Shown: in pieces, positions 9,163 through 18,175 of the stretch
Numbering within the stretch: position 1 is the first letter of the stretch
Layout of the letters: each line of letters starts with the position of its first letter
Assembly (NCBI RefSeq): GCF_003471165.1
Contig: NZ_QRIL01000001.1
Span: 165,598 to 229,597 of the forward strand
Direction of reading: 5' to 3'
From: Ruminococcus sp. AM22-13
Lineage (GTDB): Bacteria > Bacillota > Clostridia > Lachnospirales > Lachnospiraceae
Length of the DNA stretch: 64,000 nucleotides
Position numbers and translations under genes: made by a program
Notes under the pieces: model-generated
Database searches by the model: none
Told to the model about the DNA's origin: nothing
Seen by the model: only the letters and a program-made list of their open reading frames with translations

Positions 9163-10392
9163 ATGACAGAAGGATTAAAATGGACTGTAAATGAGGTTCC
9201 GAAATCAGATGATAAACATCTGGAACTGATGTCCGAAGAAAACGTAAAGAAAGCAAATGAGTTTCACAAGAGTTTCCCACAGTATAGTGTGACACCTCTT
9301 CAGAACCTTTCATCCCTTGCTGAATATTTAGGAGTAAAGAATATTTTCTGTAAGGATGAATCCTACCGCTTTGGCTTAAACGCTTTCAAAGTACTGGGAG
9401 GTTCCTATGCAATGGGACGTTATATCGCAAAAGAAGTTGGCCGCGATATCAGCGAACTGCCATACAATGTTCTCTCTTCTGACAAATTAAGAGAAGAATT
9501 TGGACAGGCAACTTTCTTTACTGCCACAGACGGTAACCATGGACGTGGAGTTGCATGGGCTGCGAAACGTCTCGGCCAGAAAGCAGTTATAAGAATGCCA
9601 AAAGGCACAACAAAAACACGTTTCGATAATATTGCCAAAGAAGGTGCCACTGTTACAATTGAAGAAGTAAACTATGATGACTGTGTAAGAATGGCTGCTG
9701 CAGAAGCTGCCAAAACAGAACATGGTATCATCGTTCAGGATACTGCCTGGGACGGATACGAAGAAATTCCTTCATGGATCATGCAGGGCTATGGCACATT
9801 GGTTCTTGAAGCAGACCAGCAGTTAAAAGAAATGGGAATTGACCGTCCGACTCACGTATTTGTTCAGGCCGGTGTTGGTTCTCTGGCTGGTGCTGTAGTT
9901 GGTTATTTCGCTCATAAATATAGAGATAACCCGCCGATCATGACTGTCTGTGAGGCAAGTGCCGCTGACTGTCTGTACCGTTCTGCGGTTGCCAAAACAG
10001 GTAATCTGGTAAATGTTACCGGAGATCTTCAGACTATCATGGCCGGACTTGCATGCGGTGAGGGAAACACTATTGGATGGGATATTCTCAAGAATCATGT
10101 AGATGTATTTGCTTCCTGTCCTGACTGGATGAGCGCAAAAGCAACACGTATCTACGCTAATCCACTTGGAGATGACCCTCACATTGTTTCCGGCGAATCA
10201 GGTTCTGTTCCGCTTGGTCTTTGCTATACTGCTCTTCATGACGAAGACGCAAAGGATTTAAGGGAAGCTCTGAAGCTGGATGAAAACTCCGTAATACTGG
10301 TTCTTTCCACAGAGGGTGATACCGACCCTGTTCGTTACCGCGAGATCGTATGGGATGGATTATACGGAACAAATGAATCATTAAGTGAATAA
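9163..10392 (+). CDS. ygeX: 2,3-diaminopropionate ammonia-lyase
   Basis: PLP enzyme (fold type II) that converts 2,3-diaminopropionate to pyruvate and two ammonia. The Schiff-base lysine is in SYRFGLNAFKVLGG near residue 75, TDGNHGRGVAWAA binds the cofactor, and GESGSVPLG is the phosphate-side loop. At 409 residues it is the family length. The start has an AAGGGAGGT site. It heads ygeX-ygeY-ygeW-carbamate kinase, a gene set linked in published work to anaerobic uric acid and purine breakdown, where diaminopropionate is a likely intermediate. Whether this strain uses urate is inference. Confidence 0.92.
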   Translation: MTEGLKWTVNEVPKSDDKHLELMSEENVKKANEFHKSFPQYSVTPLQNLSSLAEYLGVKNIFCKDESYRFGLNAFKVLGGSYAMGRYIAKEVGRDISELPYNVLSSDKLREEFGQATFFTATDGNHGRGVAWAAKRLGQKAVIRMPKGTTKTRFDNIAKEGATVTIEEVNYDDCVRMAAAEAAKTEHGIIVQDTAWDGYEEIPSWIMQGYGTLVLEADQQLKEMGIDRPTHVFVQAGVGSLAGAVVGYFAHKYRDNPPIMTVCEASAADCLYRSAVAKTGNLVNVTGDLQTIMAGLACGEGNTIGWDILKNHVDVFASCPDWMSAKATRIYANPLGDDPHIVSGESGSVPLGLCYTALHDEDAKDLREALKLDENSVILVLSTEGDTDPVRYREIVWDGLYGTNESLSE

Positions 10393-10490
10393 TCACAGCG
10401 ATTTCTGGTTTTATAAAAAGTATCGCACAAGCGCATTACATACTTTGCAACCAAATAACTTGATCATATAAATATTGGGAGGATACAAAA

Positions 10491-11801
10491 ATGGATTACA
10501 CAAAAATCAACGAAGCTGCAATGGGTTATAAAGATGATATGACCAGATTCCTTCGCGACCTGGTTCGCATTCCTGGTGAAAGCTGTGGAGAAAAAGGACA
10601 CATCATGAGAATCAAAGAAGAAATGGAGAAAGTCGGATTTGATAAAGTTCAGATCGACCCTATGGGAAATATCCTCGGATATATGGGAACAGGTAAAACT
10701 CTGATCGGCTTTGATGCTCATATTGATACTGTAGGCATCGGTAACATCAAGAACTGGGAATTTGATCCATATGAAGGTTTCGAAACCGATGAGGAGATCG
10801 GAGGACGTGGAACATCTGACCAGATGGGCGGTATCGTTTCTGCAGTATATGGCGCAAAAATCATGAAAGACCTTGGTCTTTTAAATGATAAATATCAGGT
10901 ACTGGTAACAGGTACTGTACAGGAAGAAGACTGTGATGGACTTTGCTGGCAGTATATCATCCATGAAGATGGTGTTCGTCCTGAATTCGTTGTTTCCACA
11001 GAGCCGACAGATGGCGGTATCTACAGAGGACAGCGTGGACGTATGGAAATCCGCGTAGATGTAAAGGGTGTTTCCTGTCATGGTTCTGCTCCTGAGCGTG
11101 GTGACAATGCTATTTACAAAATGGCTGACATTCTCCAGGATATTCGTGCATTAAATGAAAACGATGCAGCTGATACTACCGAAATCAAAGGTCTTGTTAA
11201 AATGCTTGATGAGAAATACAACCCTGAATGGGAAGAAGCTCGTTTCCTTGGACGTGGTACTGTTACAACTTCCGAAATCTTCTTCACATCCCCAAGCCGT
11301 TGCGCAGTAGCTGACTCCTGCTCTGTATCTCTTGACCGTCGTATGACAGCCGGAGAAACATGGGAAAGCTGTCTGGATGAGATTCGTGCTCTTCCATCTG
11401 TAAAGAAATACGGTGATGACGTAACTGTATCCATGTATGAGTACAATCGTCCATCCTATACAGAACTTGTATACCCGATTGAATGCTACTTCCCGACATG
11501 GGTAATTCCGAAAGATCACAAAGTAACACAGGCTCTGGAAGAAGCTTATAAGGGACTGTACGGCGAAGAACGTCTTGGCAATGCTGAAACTGAGGGTATG
11601 AGAAAAGCTCGTCCACTCACAGACAAATGGACCTTCTCTACTAACGGTGTAACAATTATGGGACGTAACAACATTCCTTGTATTGGATTTGGACCTGGTG
11701 CAGAGGCACAGGCACATGCTCCAAATGAAAAAACATGGAAGATCGACCTTGTAAGATGTGCTGCTGTATATGCTGCTCTTCCAACTGCATATTGCAAATA
11801 A
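10491..11801 (+). CDS. ygeY: M20-family metallohydrolase YgeY
   Basis: 436-residue zinc-dependent M20/ArgE-DapE type hydrolase. DAHIDTVG contains the first metal ligands and catalytic Asp, [10 protein letters not shown] the bridging Asp, and VQEEDCDG the catalytic Glu pair; the central dimerisation domain starts around residue 180 with [27 protein letters not shown] site precedes the start. It lies 98 bases after ygeX. In the purine-degradation gene set it is thought to hydrolyse an open-ring ureido or amide intermediate; the exact bond is not known from sequence. Confidence 0.9.
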   Translation: MDYTKINEAAMGYKDDMTRFLRDLVRIPGESCGEKGHIMRIKEEMEKVGFDKVQIDPMGNILGYMGTGKTLIGFDAHIDTVGIGNIKNWEFDPYEGFETDEEIGGRGTSDQMGGIVSAVYGAKIMKDLGLLNDKYQVLVTGTVQEEDCDGLCWQYIIHEDGVRPEFVVSTEPTDGGIYRGQRGRMEIRVDVKGVSCHGSAPERGDNAIYKMADILQDIRALNENDAADTTEIKGLVKMLDEKYNPEWEEARFLGRGTVTTSEIFFTSPSRCAVADSCSVSLDRRMTAGETWESCLDEIRALPSVKKYGDDVTVSMYEYNRPSYTELVYPIECYFPTWVIPKDHKVTQALEEAYKGLYGEERLGNAETEGMRKARPLTDKWTFSTNGVTIMGRNNIPCIGFGPGAEAQAHAPNEKTWKIDLVRCAAVYAALPTAYCK

Positions 11802-11860
11802 TCGTTCCTATCTCAAAGTTTAGACAACGGATTCCTATAATCCCAGAGGCCCGATTTGTG

Positions 11861-11934
11861 TTCAGACAAAATCCCTGCTCACTGCTTATTGCTCTCCGCA
11901 ATTGAAGCATGGGACTTACTTGATCCGGTTAAAT
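11861..11934 (-). repeat. dispersed hairpin repeat (family 1, copy D)
   Basis: On the minus strand the copy starts TTAACCGGATCAAGTAAGTCCC, has the GAGCAATAAGCAGTG loop and ends in a degenerate complementary arm. It lies in the ygeY-ygeW gap. See copies at 14463, 41191 and 48457. Confidence 0.65.
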
Positions 11935-12027
11935 AAAAACAATACATAAAATGTTTTGTTACAATTTCATTTTACAATTCATATTCAGAAAGGATAAGCT
12001 ATCAAAAGCATAGCAGGTACTAATTTT

Positions 12028-13221
12028 ATGAAAACATTACAGGATTACATTGACAAATTAAACAGCTTAAACTTCAAAGAAATGTACAACAACGATTTCT
12101 TCTGGACATGGGATAAAACAGATGATGAACTGGAAGCTGTATTCACAGTTGCTGATGCCCTTCGTTTCATGAGAGAAAATAATATTTCCACAAAAGTATT
12201 CGAAAGCGGTCTTGGAATCTCTATCTTCCGTGATAACTCCACACGTACACGTTTCTCTTTTGCATCCGCATGTAACCTTCTTGGTCTGGAAGTGCAGGAT
12301 CTGGATGAAAAGAAATCTCAGATTGCCCATGGCGAAACAGTTCGTGAAACAGCAAATATGGTTTCTTTCATGGCTGATGTAATCGGTATTCGTGATGATA
12401 TGTATATCGGTAAAGGACATGCATATCAGAAAGAATTCATGGATGCTGTAACAGAAGGAAATAAAGATGGTATCCTTGAGCAGAGACCTACTCTTGTAAA
12501 CCTTCAGTGTGATGTTGACCATCCAACACAGTGTATGGCAGATATGCTTCACATCATCCATGAATTTGGTGGTGTTGAAAATCTGAAAGGCAAAAAAATC
12601 GCTATGTCCTGGGCTTATTCTCCATCCTATGGCAAACCACTCTCCGTTCCACAGGGTGTGATCGGTCTGATGACACGTTTCGGTATGGATGTTGTACTTG
12701 CTCATCCGGAAGGATATGATGTAATGCCTGAAGTAGAAGAAATTGCTAAGAAAAACGCTGAAGCTACAGGCGGTTCCTTCACAAAAACAAACAATATGGC
12801 TGAAGCTTTCAAAGATGCTGATATCGTTTATCCTAAGAGCTGGGCTCCATTTGCAGCTATGGAAAAACGTACAAACCTTTATGCAGAAGGTGATTTTGAC
12901 GGAATTGACAAATTAGAGAAAGAACTTCTTGCTCAGAATGCACAGCACAAAGACTGGGCTTGCACTGAGGAACTCATGAAAACAACGAAAGATGGAAAAG
13001 CCCTCTATCTGCACTGCCTGCCAGCTGATATCACAGGCGTAAGCTGTGAAACAGGTGAAGTTGATGCTTCTGTATTCGACCGTTACAGAATCCCGTTATA
13101 CAAAGAAGCAAGCTTCAAACCATACATCATCGCTGCTATGATCATGCTTTCCAAATTTGAAAATCCACAGGATATCCTCAAAAAACTTGAAGTTAAGGCA
13201 GCTCCGAGAATTCTGAAATAA
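12028..13221 (+). CDS. ygeW: knotted carbamoyltransferase YgeW
   Basis: 397-residue member of the aspartate/ornithine carbamoyltransferase superfamily. FRDNSTRTRFSFASA holds the STRTR carbamoyl-phosphate loop, the HPTQCMADMLHI segment matches the HPxQ motif, and LYLHCLPA is the substrate-side HCLP motif. The family has a trefoil knot. It is expected to work in the phosphorolytic direction, releasing carbamoyl phosphate from a ureido compound for the kinase encoded next. The ribosome site is weak (AGCAGG 12 bases from ATG). No promoter was seen in the 226-base gap behind ygeY, which instead holds repeat D. Confidence 0.92.
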   Translation: MKTLQDYIDKLNSLNFKEMYNNDFFWTWDKTDDELEAVFTVADALRFMRENNISTKVFESGLGISIFRDNSTRTRFSFASACNLLGLEVQDLDEKKSQIAHGETVRETANMVSFMADVIGIRDDMYIGKGHAYQKEFMDAVTEGNKDGILEQRPTLVNLQCDVDHPTQCMADMLHIIHEFGGVENLKGKKIAMSWAYSPSYGKPLSVPQGVIGLMTRFGMDVVLAHPEGYDVMPEVEEIAKKNAEATGGSFTKTNNMAEAFKDADIVYPKSWAPFAAMEKRTNLYAEGDFDGIDKLEKELLAQNAQHKDWACTEELMKTTKDGKALYLHCLPADITGVSCETGEVDASVFDRYRIPLYKEASFKPYIIAAMIMLSKFENPQDILKKLEVKAAPRILK

Positions 13222-13349
13222 ACTGTCTTTCAGAATATTAATCTCGAAATCTTAATTATACACAAACAGAATTTATTGTTCATACAGACAGTAATCAGGC
13301 AGTCAGCGTGATTACTCAAACGCATTCATTACTATATTGTATAGCAGGC

Positions 13350-13392
13350 AGGGCTGTCGCAGAAAGCAGACAATGTTTATTGCGGCGGCCCT
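13350..13392 (+). promoter_or_regulatory. intercistronic stem-loop before the carbamate kinase gene
   Basis: Arms AGGGCTGTCGCA (13350-13361) and TGCGGCGGCCCT (13381-13392) pair over 12 bases with two G-T wobbles. It has no clean T run, and the kinase ribosome site follows at 13407, so an RNA-processing or partial attenuation role is more likely than full termination. Confidence 0.45.
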
Positions 13393-13421
13393 CTTTGCCC
13401 TTAATCAGGAGGTTTTTACAA

Positions 13422-14366
13422 ATGTTTACACGAAAAAGAATTGTTATCGCTCTTGGCGGAAACGCTCTGGGAAATACTCTCCCGGAACAGATGGTAGCTG
13501 TAAAAACTACTGCAAAAGCATTATGTGATCTGATCGAAGAAGGTCATCAGGTTGTTGTTGTCCATGGAAACGGACCTCAGGTTGGTATGATTAACAACGC
13601 AATGTCGGCTCTTTCCAGAGAAGACGAAAATCAGCCAAATACTCCTCTCTCCGTCTGTGTTGCCATGAGCCAGGCTTATATCGGCTATGATTTACAGAAT
13701 GCATTAAGAGAGGAGCTTCGTATCCGCGGCTTTGTCCGCACACCTGTTGTAACAGTTGTCACTCAGGTTCGCGTTGATCCAAATGATCCTGCATTCGAAA
13801 ATCCGTCCAAGCCGATCGGCAAATTCCTTACTAAAGAAGAAGCTGAGTATCAGACTAAAGCTTATGGGCATATCATGAAAGAAGATGCCGGACGTGGTTA
13901 CCGTCGTGTTGTTGCCTCTCCGAAGCCTGTTGAAATTGTTGAACAGGATGCAATCAATAGTCTTGTCGACGCAAATAAAATCGTTATCTGCTGCGGAGGC
14001 GGCGGAATTCCTGTTGTTCTTAACGGACATCATCTCAAAGGTGCATCTGCTGTTATTGATAAGGATTTTGCAAGCTGTCTTCTGGCCAAAGAACTGGATG
14101 CAGATATGCTTATCATTCTTACAGCAGTAGAAAAAGTTGCTGTAAACTTTGGCAAAGAAAACGAAAAATGGCTAGATGACCTGACGGTAGAAGATGCTAA
14201 GAAATACATTAACGAAGGTCAGTTTGCTCCAGGTTCCATGCTTCCTAAAGTTCAGGCTGCTGTTGATTTTGCAAGTTCCAAGGAAGGAAGAACTGCCATG
14301 ATTACCTTACTGGAAAAAGCAAAAGACGGCATTCAGGAAAAGACCGGAACCAAAATCCATCTTTAA
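13422..14366 (+). CDS. arcC: carbamate kinase
   Basis: Transfers phosphate from carbamoyl phosphate to ADP, giving ATP, ammonia and CO2. The amino acid kinase fold shows in RIVIALGGNALG at the start, VVVHGNGPQVG, VICCGGGGIPVV and the C-terminal GSMLPKVQAAVDF. An in-frame ATG 38 codons upstream is rejected because the ATG at 13422 has a perfect AGGAGG and gives the family length of 314 residues. It completes the energy-yielding end of the plus arm of the purine island. In E. coli the equivalent gene of this cluster is yqeA; either symbol would be defensible. Confidence 0.92.
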   Translation: MFTRKRIVIALGGNALGNTLPEQMVAVKTTAKALCDLIEEGHQVVVVHGNGPQVGMINNAMSALSREDENQPNTPLSVCVAMSQAYIGYDLQNALREELRIRGFVRTPVVTVVTQVRVDPNDPAFENPSKPIGKFLTKEEAEYQTKAYGHIMKEDAGRGYRRVVASPKPVEIVEQDAINSLVDANKIVICCGGGGIPVVLNGHHLKGASAVIDKDFASCLLAKELDADMLIILTAVEKVAVNFGKENEKWLDDLTVEDAKKYINEGQFAPGSMLPKVQAAVDFASSKEGRTAMITLLEKAKDGIQEKTGTKIHL

Positions 14367-14415
14367 TTCATTTTACAGATACTACGGTATCTGTTATACA
14401 AGCGAATACTCTCAC

Positions 14416-14454
14416 AAAAAAGTTCTGACGCTCAAAAGCACCAGAACTTTTTTA
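14416..14454. terminator. bidirectional terminator between converging arms of the purine island
   Basis: AAAAAAGTTCTG pairs with CAGAACTTTTTT, giving T runs on both strands. It lies between the carbamate kinase (plus) and mocA (minus) genes. Confidence 0.8.
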
Positions 14455-14462
14455 TTACATTA

Positions 14463-14541
14463 GTCAATCGGATAAAATCATCCACTTTCGCTACACGGCT
14501 CTACACCAAATAACTGCTTCGCAGTTTGATTCGGTTAAAAT
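14463..14541 (-). repeat. dispersed hairpin repeat (family 1, copy C, internally deleted)
   Basis: On the minus strand the copy begins TTTTAACCGAATCAA and then jumps to GCAGTTATTTGGTGTAGAGC and GGATGATTTTATCCGATTGAC, which are the two ends of the full copy at 41191-41358. The middle is absent. Confidence 0.7.
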
Positions 14542-14560
14542 AAAGAATGAAATGTAATCT

Positions 14561-15226
14561 TTATTTTATTTTCGGTGTTATATCACGATAGTCTATATCT
14601 TCTAACTCTCTGACATCTTCTATTTCACAAATCTGCGTATCTTCGAGATGTTTCATGATTATTTTCTTCCCACCCTTATCCCCCTCCAGCGCAAGTAATT
14701 CATTAAAGTATTTTTTTCTGAAAATACATGGATTCCCTAACTTCCCCTGACAGGAAACGGAGGCAATTCCCCTCTCGCTGTTTAAAAATACTTCTATCAA
14801 TCTACAGATTGTCTCTTTACTAAGCCATGGCTGGTCAGAGACTGTAAATAGTACTGCATCTGCATCCAGATTGGCATTCAGCCCAATTTGAATAGTTGAA
14901 GAAATTCCCTTCTCCGGATGATGGTTATAGAGAACCTGGATTTGATTTTCTATGGCCATCTCTGCGATCGTTTCATATTGTGTGACTACAGTAATATTAC
15001 ACGTAATATTTTTTAAGCACCCTCTATTTAGCTCAATGACAGTTTCATCCTCAACAGGATTGCTTTCTTTATTTTGTTTCAAAATGTTTTTCACTTCATT
15101 TTCCACTTCCATAAGCAAATCCAGAATATGCCTGTACATAGGCATTCCGTCTACTTCATACAGAAGCTTATTTCCACCAAAACGGCGGCTGTTTCCAGCC
15201 GCCAGCATAATCATTGCAATTTTCAA
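14561..15226 (-). CDS. MocA-like molybdenum cofactor nucleotidyltransferase
   Basis: About 221 residues. The MobA/MocA-type nucleotide-binding start LAAGNSRRFGGNKLL is clear, with a later VSDQPWLSKETI segment holding the metal-binding Asp. Upstream ATG codons would overlap yqeC; I choose a TTG at 15226 because a GGGAGGAA site, which forms the last codons of yqeC, is 11 bases away. The ATG at 15214 is the alternative. The enzyme probably adds CMP to molybdopterin, forming the cytosine dinucleotide cofactor used by xanthine-dehydrogenase-type hydroxylases. It is the last gene of the minus arm. A stretch at about residues 55-85 is longer than usual and charged. Confidence 0.82.
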   Translation of the reverse strand: MKIAMIMLAAGNSRRFGGNKLLYEVDGMPMYRHILDLLMEVENEVKNILKQNKESNPVEDETVIELNRGCLKNITCNITVVTQYETIAEMAIENQIQVLYNHHPEKGISSTIQIGLNANLDADAVLFTVSDQPWLSKETICRLIEVFLNSERGIASVSCQGKLGNPCIFRKKYFNELLALEGDKGGKKIIMKHLEDTQICEIEDVRELEDIDYRDITPKIK

Positions 15227-15233
15227 AGTTATT

Positions 15234-15950
15234 TTATTCCTCCCATAGGCTTCCATATGCTGCTATGGTATGTTTTTTTCCCAGTTCCTTTACGATATGC
15301 TCCGCAGATGTTTCCTCTGTAAGAACATCTGATTTATTCAGATAAACTCTGTAAATCCGCTCTTCCACGTCTTTAAACAATCCACAGATAGAAGTTGCTA
15401 TCTTTATAAGATCATCCTCTGTGATCGGAGCTTCCAGACCTTTTTTGAGAAATTCTGATGTTCGTTCCATTCGATATGCGCTCTGACTGATGGGCTGTCC
15501 CAAACAATCCAGTCCGATCACACTGATCACAATATCCGCGCAGGCAGGTATTACAGGCTCCCATGCCTCAGGAACCTTTACCGGATGATGTTTCGCACCA
15601 TCAGCTTCCACAAGCATCACATCACATAAACCTTTCAGTTCCTCCATCTTTTTCTCTGAAAGCGCTGCATATTTACCTGTTTCTTCCTCATATTCAGCTG
15701 CAATAACATATCCTTCTCTATCCAACATTTCTTTTACTCTGGCAGCGTCTCCTCCCCTCACAAAGGGAAGTTCTGATTCCCCTGTCATATGTGTGGTTGT
15801 CGTAATGATTACTCGTTTGTCTCTGTCAAGCAATTCATCAGTAAGGCGATAGATCAGGCTCGTCTTGCCTCCACCGCCTACGACAGCAATTACAGGGTAT
15901 CTCTCATAATCAATCTGCAGTAATTCCAGAAAATCGACCTGGTGCTTCAT
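15234..15950 (-). CDS. yqeC: selenium-dependent hydroxylase maturation protein YqeC
   Basis: 238 residues with an N-terminal P-loop, VVGGGGKTSLIYRL, and LVEADGAKHHPVKVP, a signature of this family. YqeC co-occurs with YqeB and with molybdenum hydroxylases that carry a labile selenium atom, and is thought to act in making or inserting that cofactor. AAGGAGTG precedes the ATG. Its start overlaps yqeB by 41 bases and its end supplies the ribosome site for mocA, so the three are tightly coupled. Confidence 0.88.
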   Translation of the reverse strand: MKHQVDFLELLQIDYERYPVIAVVGGGGKTSLIYRLTDELLDRDKRVIITTTTHMTGESELPFVRGGDAARVKEMLDREGYVIAAEYEEETGKYAALSEKKMEELKGLCDVMLVEADGAKHHPVKVPEAWEPVIPACADIVISVIGLDCLGQPISQSAYRMERTSEFLKKGLEAPITEDDLIKIATSICGLFKDVEERIYRVYLNKSDVLTEETSAEHIVKELGKKHTIAAYGSLWEE

Positions 15951-16782
15951 ATGGCATCACTCCTTCTGAAAGCAGAATTTCCAGCACGCTGCCTGCAATA
16001 CAGCGAGCCTTATCGGAAATCGTAAAACAATTTTTCTTTTGCTCCTTACGCGGATCAATATCTGCAATCTTCATTCCTTTCGGCACTGTAAATCCATCAC
16101 GTATAATACCACGCAACACACCTGTAAGAGAAGCTCTGACAGGCACGTCCCCGATCCACGCAAGTATCTGGTCTTTTTCTACGATATCTGAAATTTTTGA
16201 GATACAGTGAATCTCACCAGCTGCCGGTGCATGAATCACTCGCTCTTTGCCAAAGCCAGCGATCACACCCGGGACTCCTGTGTTCGGAAGTGCTGCTCCC
16301 CTGGAAATAACTCTGGCAAGATTATGTCCACGCATAGTCTCAATCACGTAGTCTACATCTTCTCCCGCCATAAATCCCGGTCCAAGAGCAATCGTCAGAT
16401 CTGCCATATTTTTGGTTGTTCCAAGATTTCTTTTGGCAAGAATCGCATCTACTAATGCAGCCGGTCTGTATTTCTGAAGAATTTCTCCCTCTGTATCAAC
16501 CATAAGAGGTATCTCTCCCGCATTCCAGACAGCATCACATTCCTGAATACTGTTTATCTTCCTGCAAAGAACCCCTTCCACTGAAGACTGTCCATCATAA
16601 ACTGCCTCACAAAACGAAACCATTCGTCTGATTGCGGTCGGTTTCTCGCATTCCAGCACGAGCAGACGGTATCCGCTACGATACAATCTGTGAATTGTAC
16701 CACTGGCAAGATCGCCTCCTCCTCTTATGATTACAACATTTTCCAATCCATCCCCGGCATTTCTGGCATTAGTATTTATCAT
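15910..16782 (-). CDS. yqeB: selenium-dependent molybdenum hydroxylase maturation protein YqeB
   Basis: 290 residues with a Rossmann-like start, VVIIRGGGDLASGTIHRLYRSGY, then LVLECEKPTAIRR. The central ALGPGFMAGEDVDYVIETMRGH and GDVPVRASLTGVLRG segments recur in the family, which is paired with YqeC in selenium-dependent molybdenum hydroxylase loci. The start overlaps the stop of the 2Fe-2S subunit by ATGA (4 bases), so it is translated with the hydroxylase subunits. The presence of yqeB/yqeC is the main evidence that the hydroxylases here carry non-selenocysteine selenium. Confidence 0.88.
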   Translation of the reverse strand: MINTNARNAGDGLENVVIIRGGGDLASGTIHRLYRSGYRLLVLECEKPTAIRRMVSFCEAVYDGQSSVEGVLCRKINSIQECDAVWNAGEIPLMVDTEGEILQKYRPAALVDAILAKRNLGTTKNMADLTIALGPGFMAGEDVDYVIETMRGHNLARVISRGAALPNTGVPGVIAGFGKERVIHAPAAGEIHCISKISDIVEKDQILAWIGDVPVRASLTGVLRGIIRDGFTVPKGMKIADIDPRKEQKKNCFTISDKARCIAGSVLEILLSEGVMPYEAPGRFSGITAD

Positions 16783-17279
16783 CTTACTGTCTTTCCTCTT
16801 CTTGTCTCATTTTCATCCATTACTTTTTCTACTGCATTTACTATATTTTCATATCCTGTACAACGGCACAGATTTCCCGCCATATGCTTTCTTATCGCTT
16901 CTCTCGACAATTTCTCGCCACGTTCCAGCAAAACAGTCGCAGACATAATAAATCCCGGTGTGCAGAATCCACATTGTACTGCACCCTCTTCGATAAAGGC
17001 TTCCTGAATTCTGGTAAGTTCTCCATTCTTCTCCAGACCTTCCAGTGTGCGAATGTTTTTGCCCTCTGCCCATACTGCCAGATAAATGCAGGAATCTATG
17101 GTTTCTCCATCTATGATTACTGTACAGGCTCCGCATTCTCCTACCTCACAACCTTTTTTCACAGAGGTAAGTCCAAGACGGTTACGGAGCATATCAAGTA
17201 ACGACTCCCTTACATCGACATATTCTCCTACTTCTCTTCCGTTTACTATACACCGTACAAGCTGCATCTGCTTTTTCAT
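16779..17279 (-). CDS. xdhC: xanthine dehydrogenase-type 2Fe-2S subunit
   Basis: 166 residues, small subunit of a three-subunit molybdenum hydroxylase. The plant-type ferredoxin domain has GCEVGECGACTV with a further Cys in DSC (cluster II), and the all-helical domain has QCGFCTPGFI and NLCRCTGY (cluster I). It carries electrons from the Mo centre to the FAD subunit. Both ends overlap neighbours by 4 bases (xdhB upstream, yqeB downstream), consistent with one operon. Subunit lettering follows the E. coli xdhABC convention. Confidence 0.9.
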   Translation of the reverse strand: MKKQMQLVRCIVNGREVGEYVDVRESLLDMLRNRLGLTSVKKGCEVGECGACTVIIDGETIDSCIYLAVWAEGKNIRTLEGLEKNGELTRIQEAFIEEGAVQCGFCTPGFIMSATVLLERGEKLSREAIRKHMAGNLCRCTGYENIVNAVEKVMDENETRRGKTVR

Positions 17280-18160
17280 ACGCTGTCACCTCCTGCAAGT
17301 TCAATAGTACGTCTCAATGCCCGCGCTGCGATTTCTCCTCCAATCTGCAGGCGGAATGCCTTAGATGCTCTCCAGGAATCTCGTGGATTGATTTCTTCCC
17401 GAACCAGCTCAGCTGTTTTCTCATACAGATCTTCTGCAATCTTCATTCCCTTTAATGCTTCTTCTGTCTTTACACAGCGGTATGGAACCGGAGCTGCAAC
17501 TCCAAAAGTAATACGCACATCTTCAATCACACCATCTGACAGATTCACTTTGCTGACTACACTACAGCTGATAGTTGCGATATCCATGGCATTTCTCATA
17601 GAATACTTGATATAGTGCCCACGATAACCCTGATATTCTTTTGCAGGAATGATCACATAAGTCAATACTTCTCCCTGTCTCAGATCTACTTTACCAGGTC
17701 CCAGATAAAAGTCTTTCACCGGAACAAGACGACCTCCTTTGCCATCTTCAAGACGCAACAGAGCATTCAGGGAAAATACCGTTGGTGCACTGTCAGCACT
17801 TACTGCACCATTACAGATATTTCCACCGATCGTGCCAATATTTCTCACCTGTGGTCCGCCAACCTGATCCACAGCTTCCCCAAGTACCGGAATATATTTC
17901 TTTATGATCTCATCGTTCGTAATATGTGAAAACACAGTTCCTGCTCCAATATAAATATCGCCGTTATCTGCCATTTTCACGCCCTTTATCTCTTCAATTC
18001 CATGAATACTCACCAGAGAAGTTCCTGCAAATTTTCCTTCTCTGATTTTAATGAGAACATCACTTCCTCCGGATATCACTTTTGCCTCCGGATGCTCATT
18101 CAACAGTCTGACTGCCTCTTCTACGCTTTCAGCCTGATAATACTTCTCAATATCGTACAT
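17276..18160 (-). CDS. xdhB: xanthine dehydrogenase-type FAD-binding subunit
   Basis: 294 residues of the CO-dehydrogenase medium-subunit/FAD_binding_5 family. The N-terminal KVISGGSDVLIKIREG and the central TIGGNICNGAVSADSAP bind FAD, and the C-terminal domain starts near residue 180. A GAGGGG site precedes the ATG. It passes electrons from the 2Fe-2S subunit to a soluble acceptor, normally NAD. It overlaps xdhC by 4 bases and follows xdhA by 15 bases. Confidence 0.9.
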   Translation of the reverse strand: MYDIEKYYQAESVEEAVRLLNEHPEAKVISGGSDVLIKIREGKFAGTSLVSIHGIEEIKGVKMADNGDIYIGAGTVFSHITNDEIIKKYIPVLGEAVDQVGGPQVRNIGTIGGNICNGAVSADSAPTVFSLNALLRLEDGKGGRLVPVKDFYLGPGKVDLRQGEVLTYVIIPAKEYQGYRGHYIKYSMRNAMDIATISCSVVSKVNLSDGVIEDVRITFGVAAPVPYRCVKTEEALKGMKIAEDLYEKTAELVREEINPRDSWRASKAFRLQIGGEIAARALRRTIELAGGDSV

Positions 18161-18175
18161 AAAATCCCCTCCCCT

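Noticed and set aside
13308..13421. Longer carbamate kinase starting at 13308
   Set aside because: The extra 38 residues have no family match and cover the 13350-13392 hairpin; the ATG at 13422 has AGGAGG and the normal family length.
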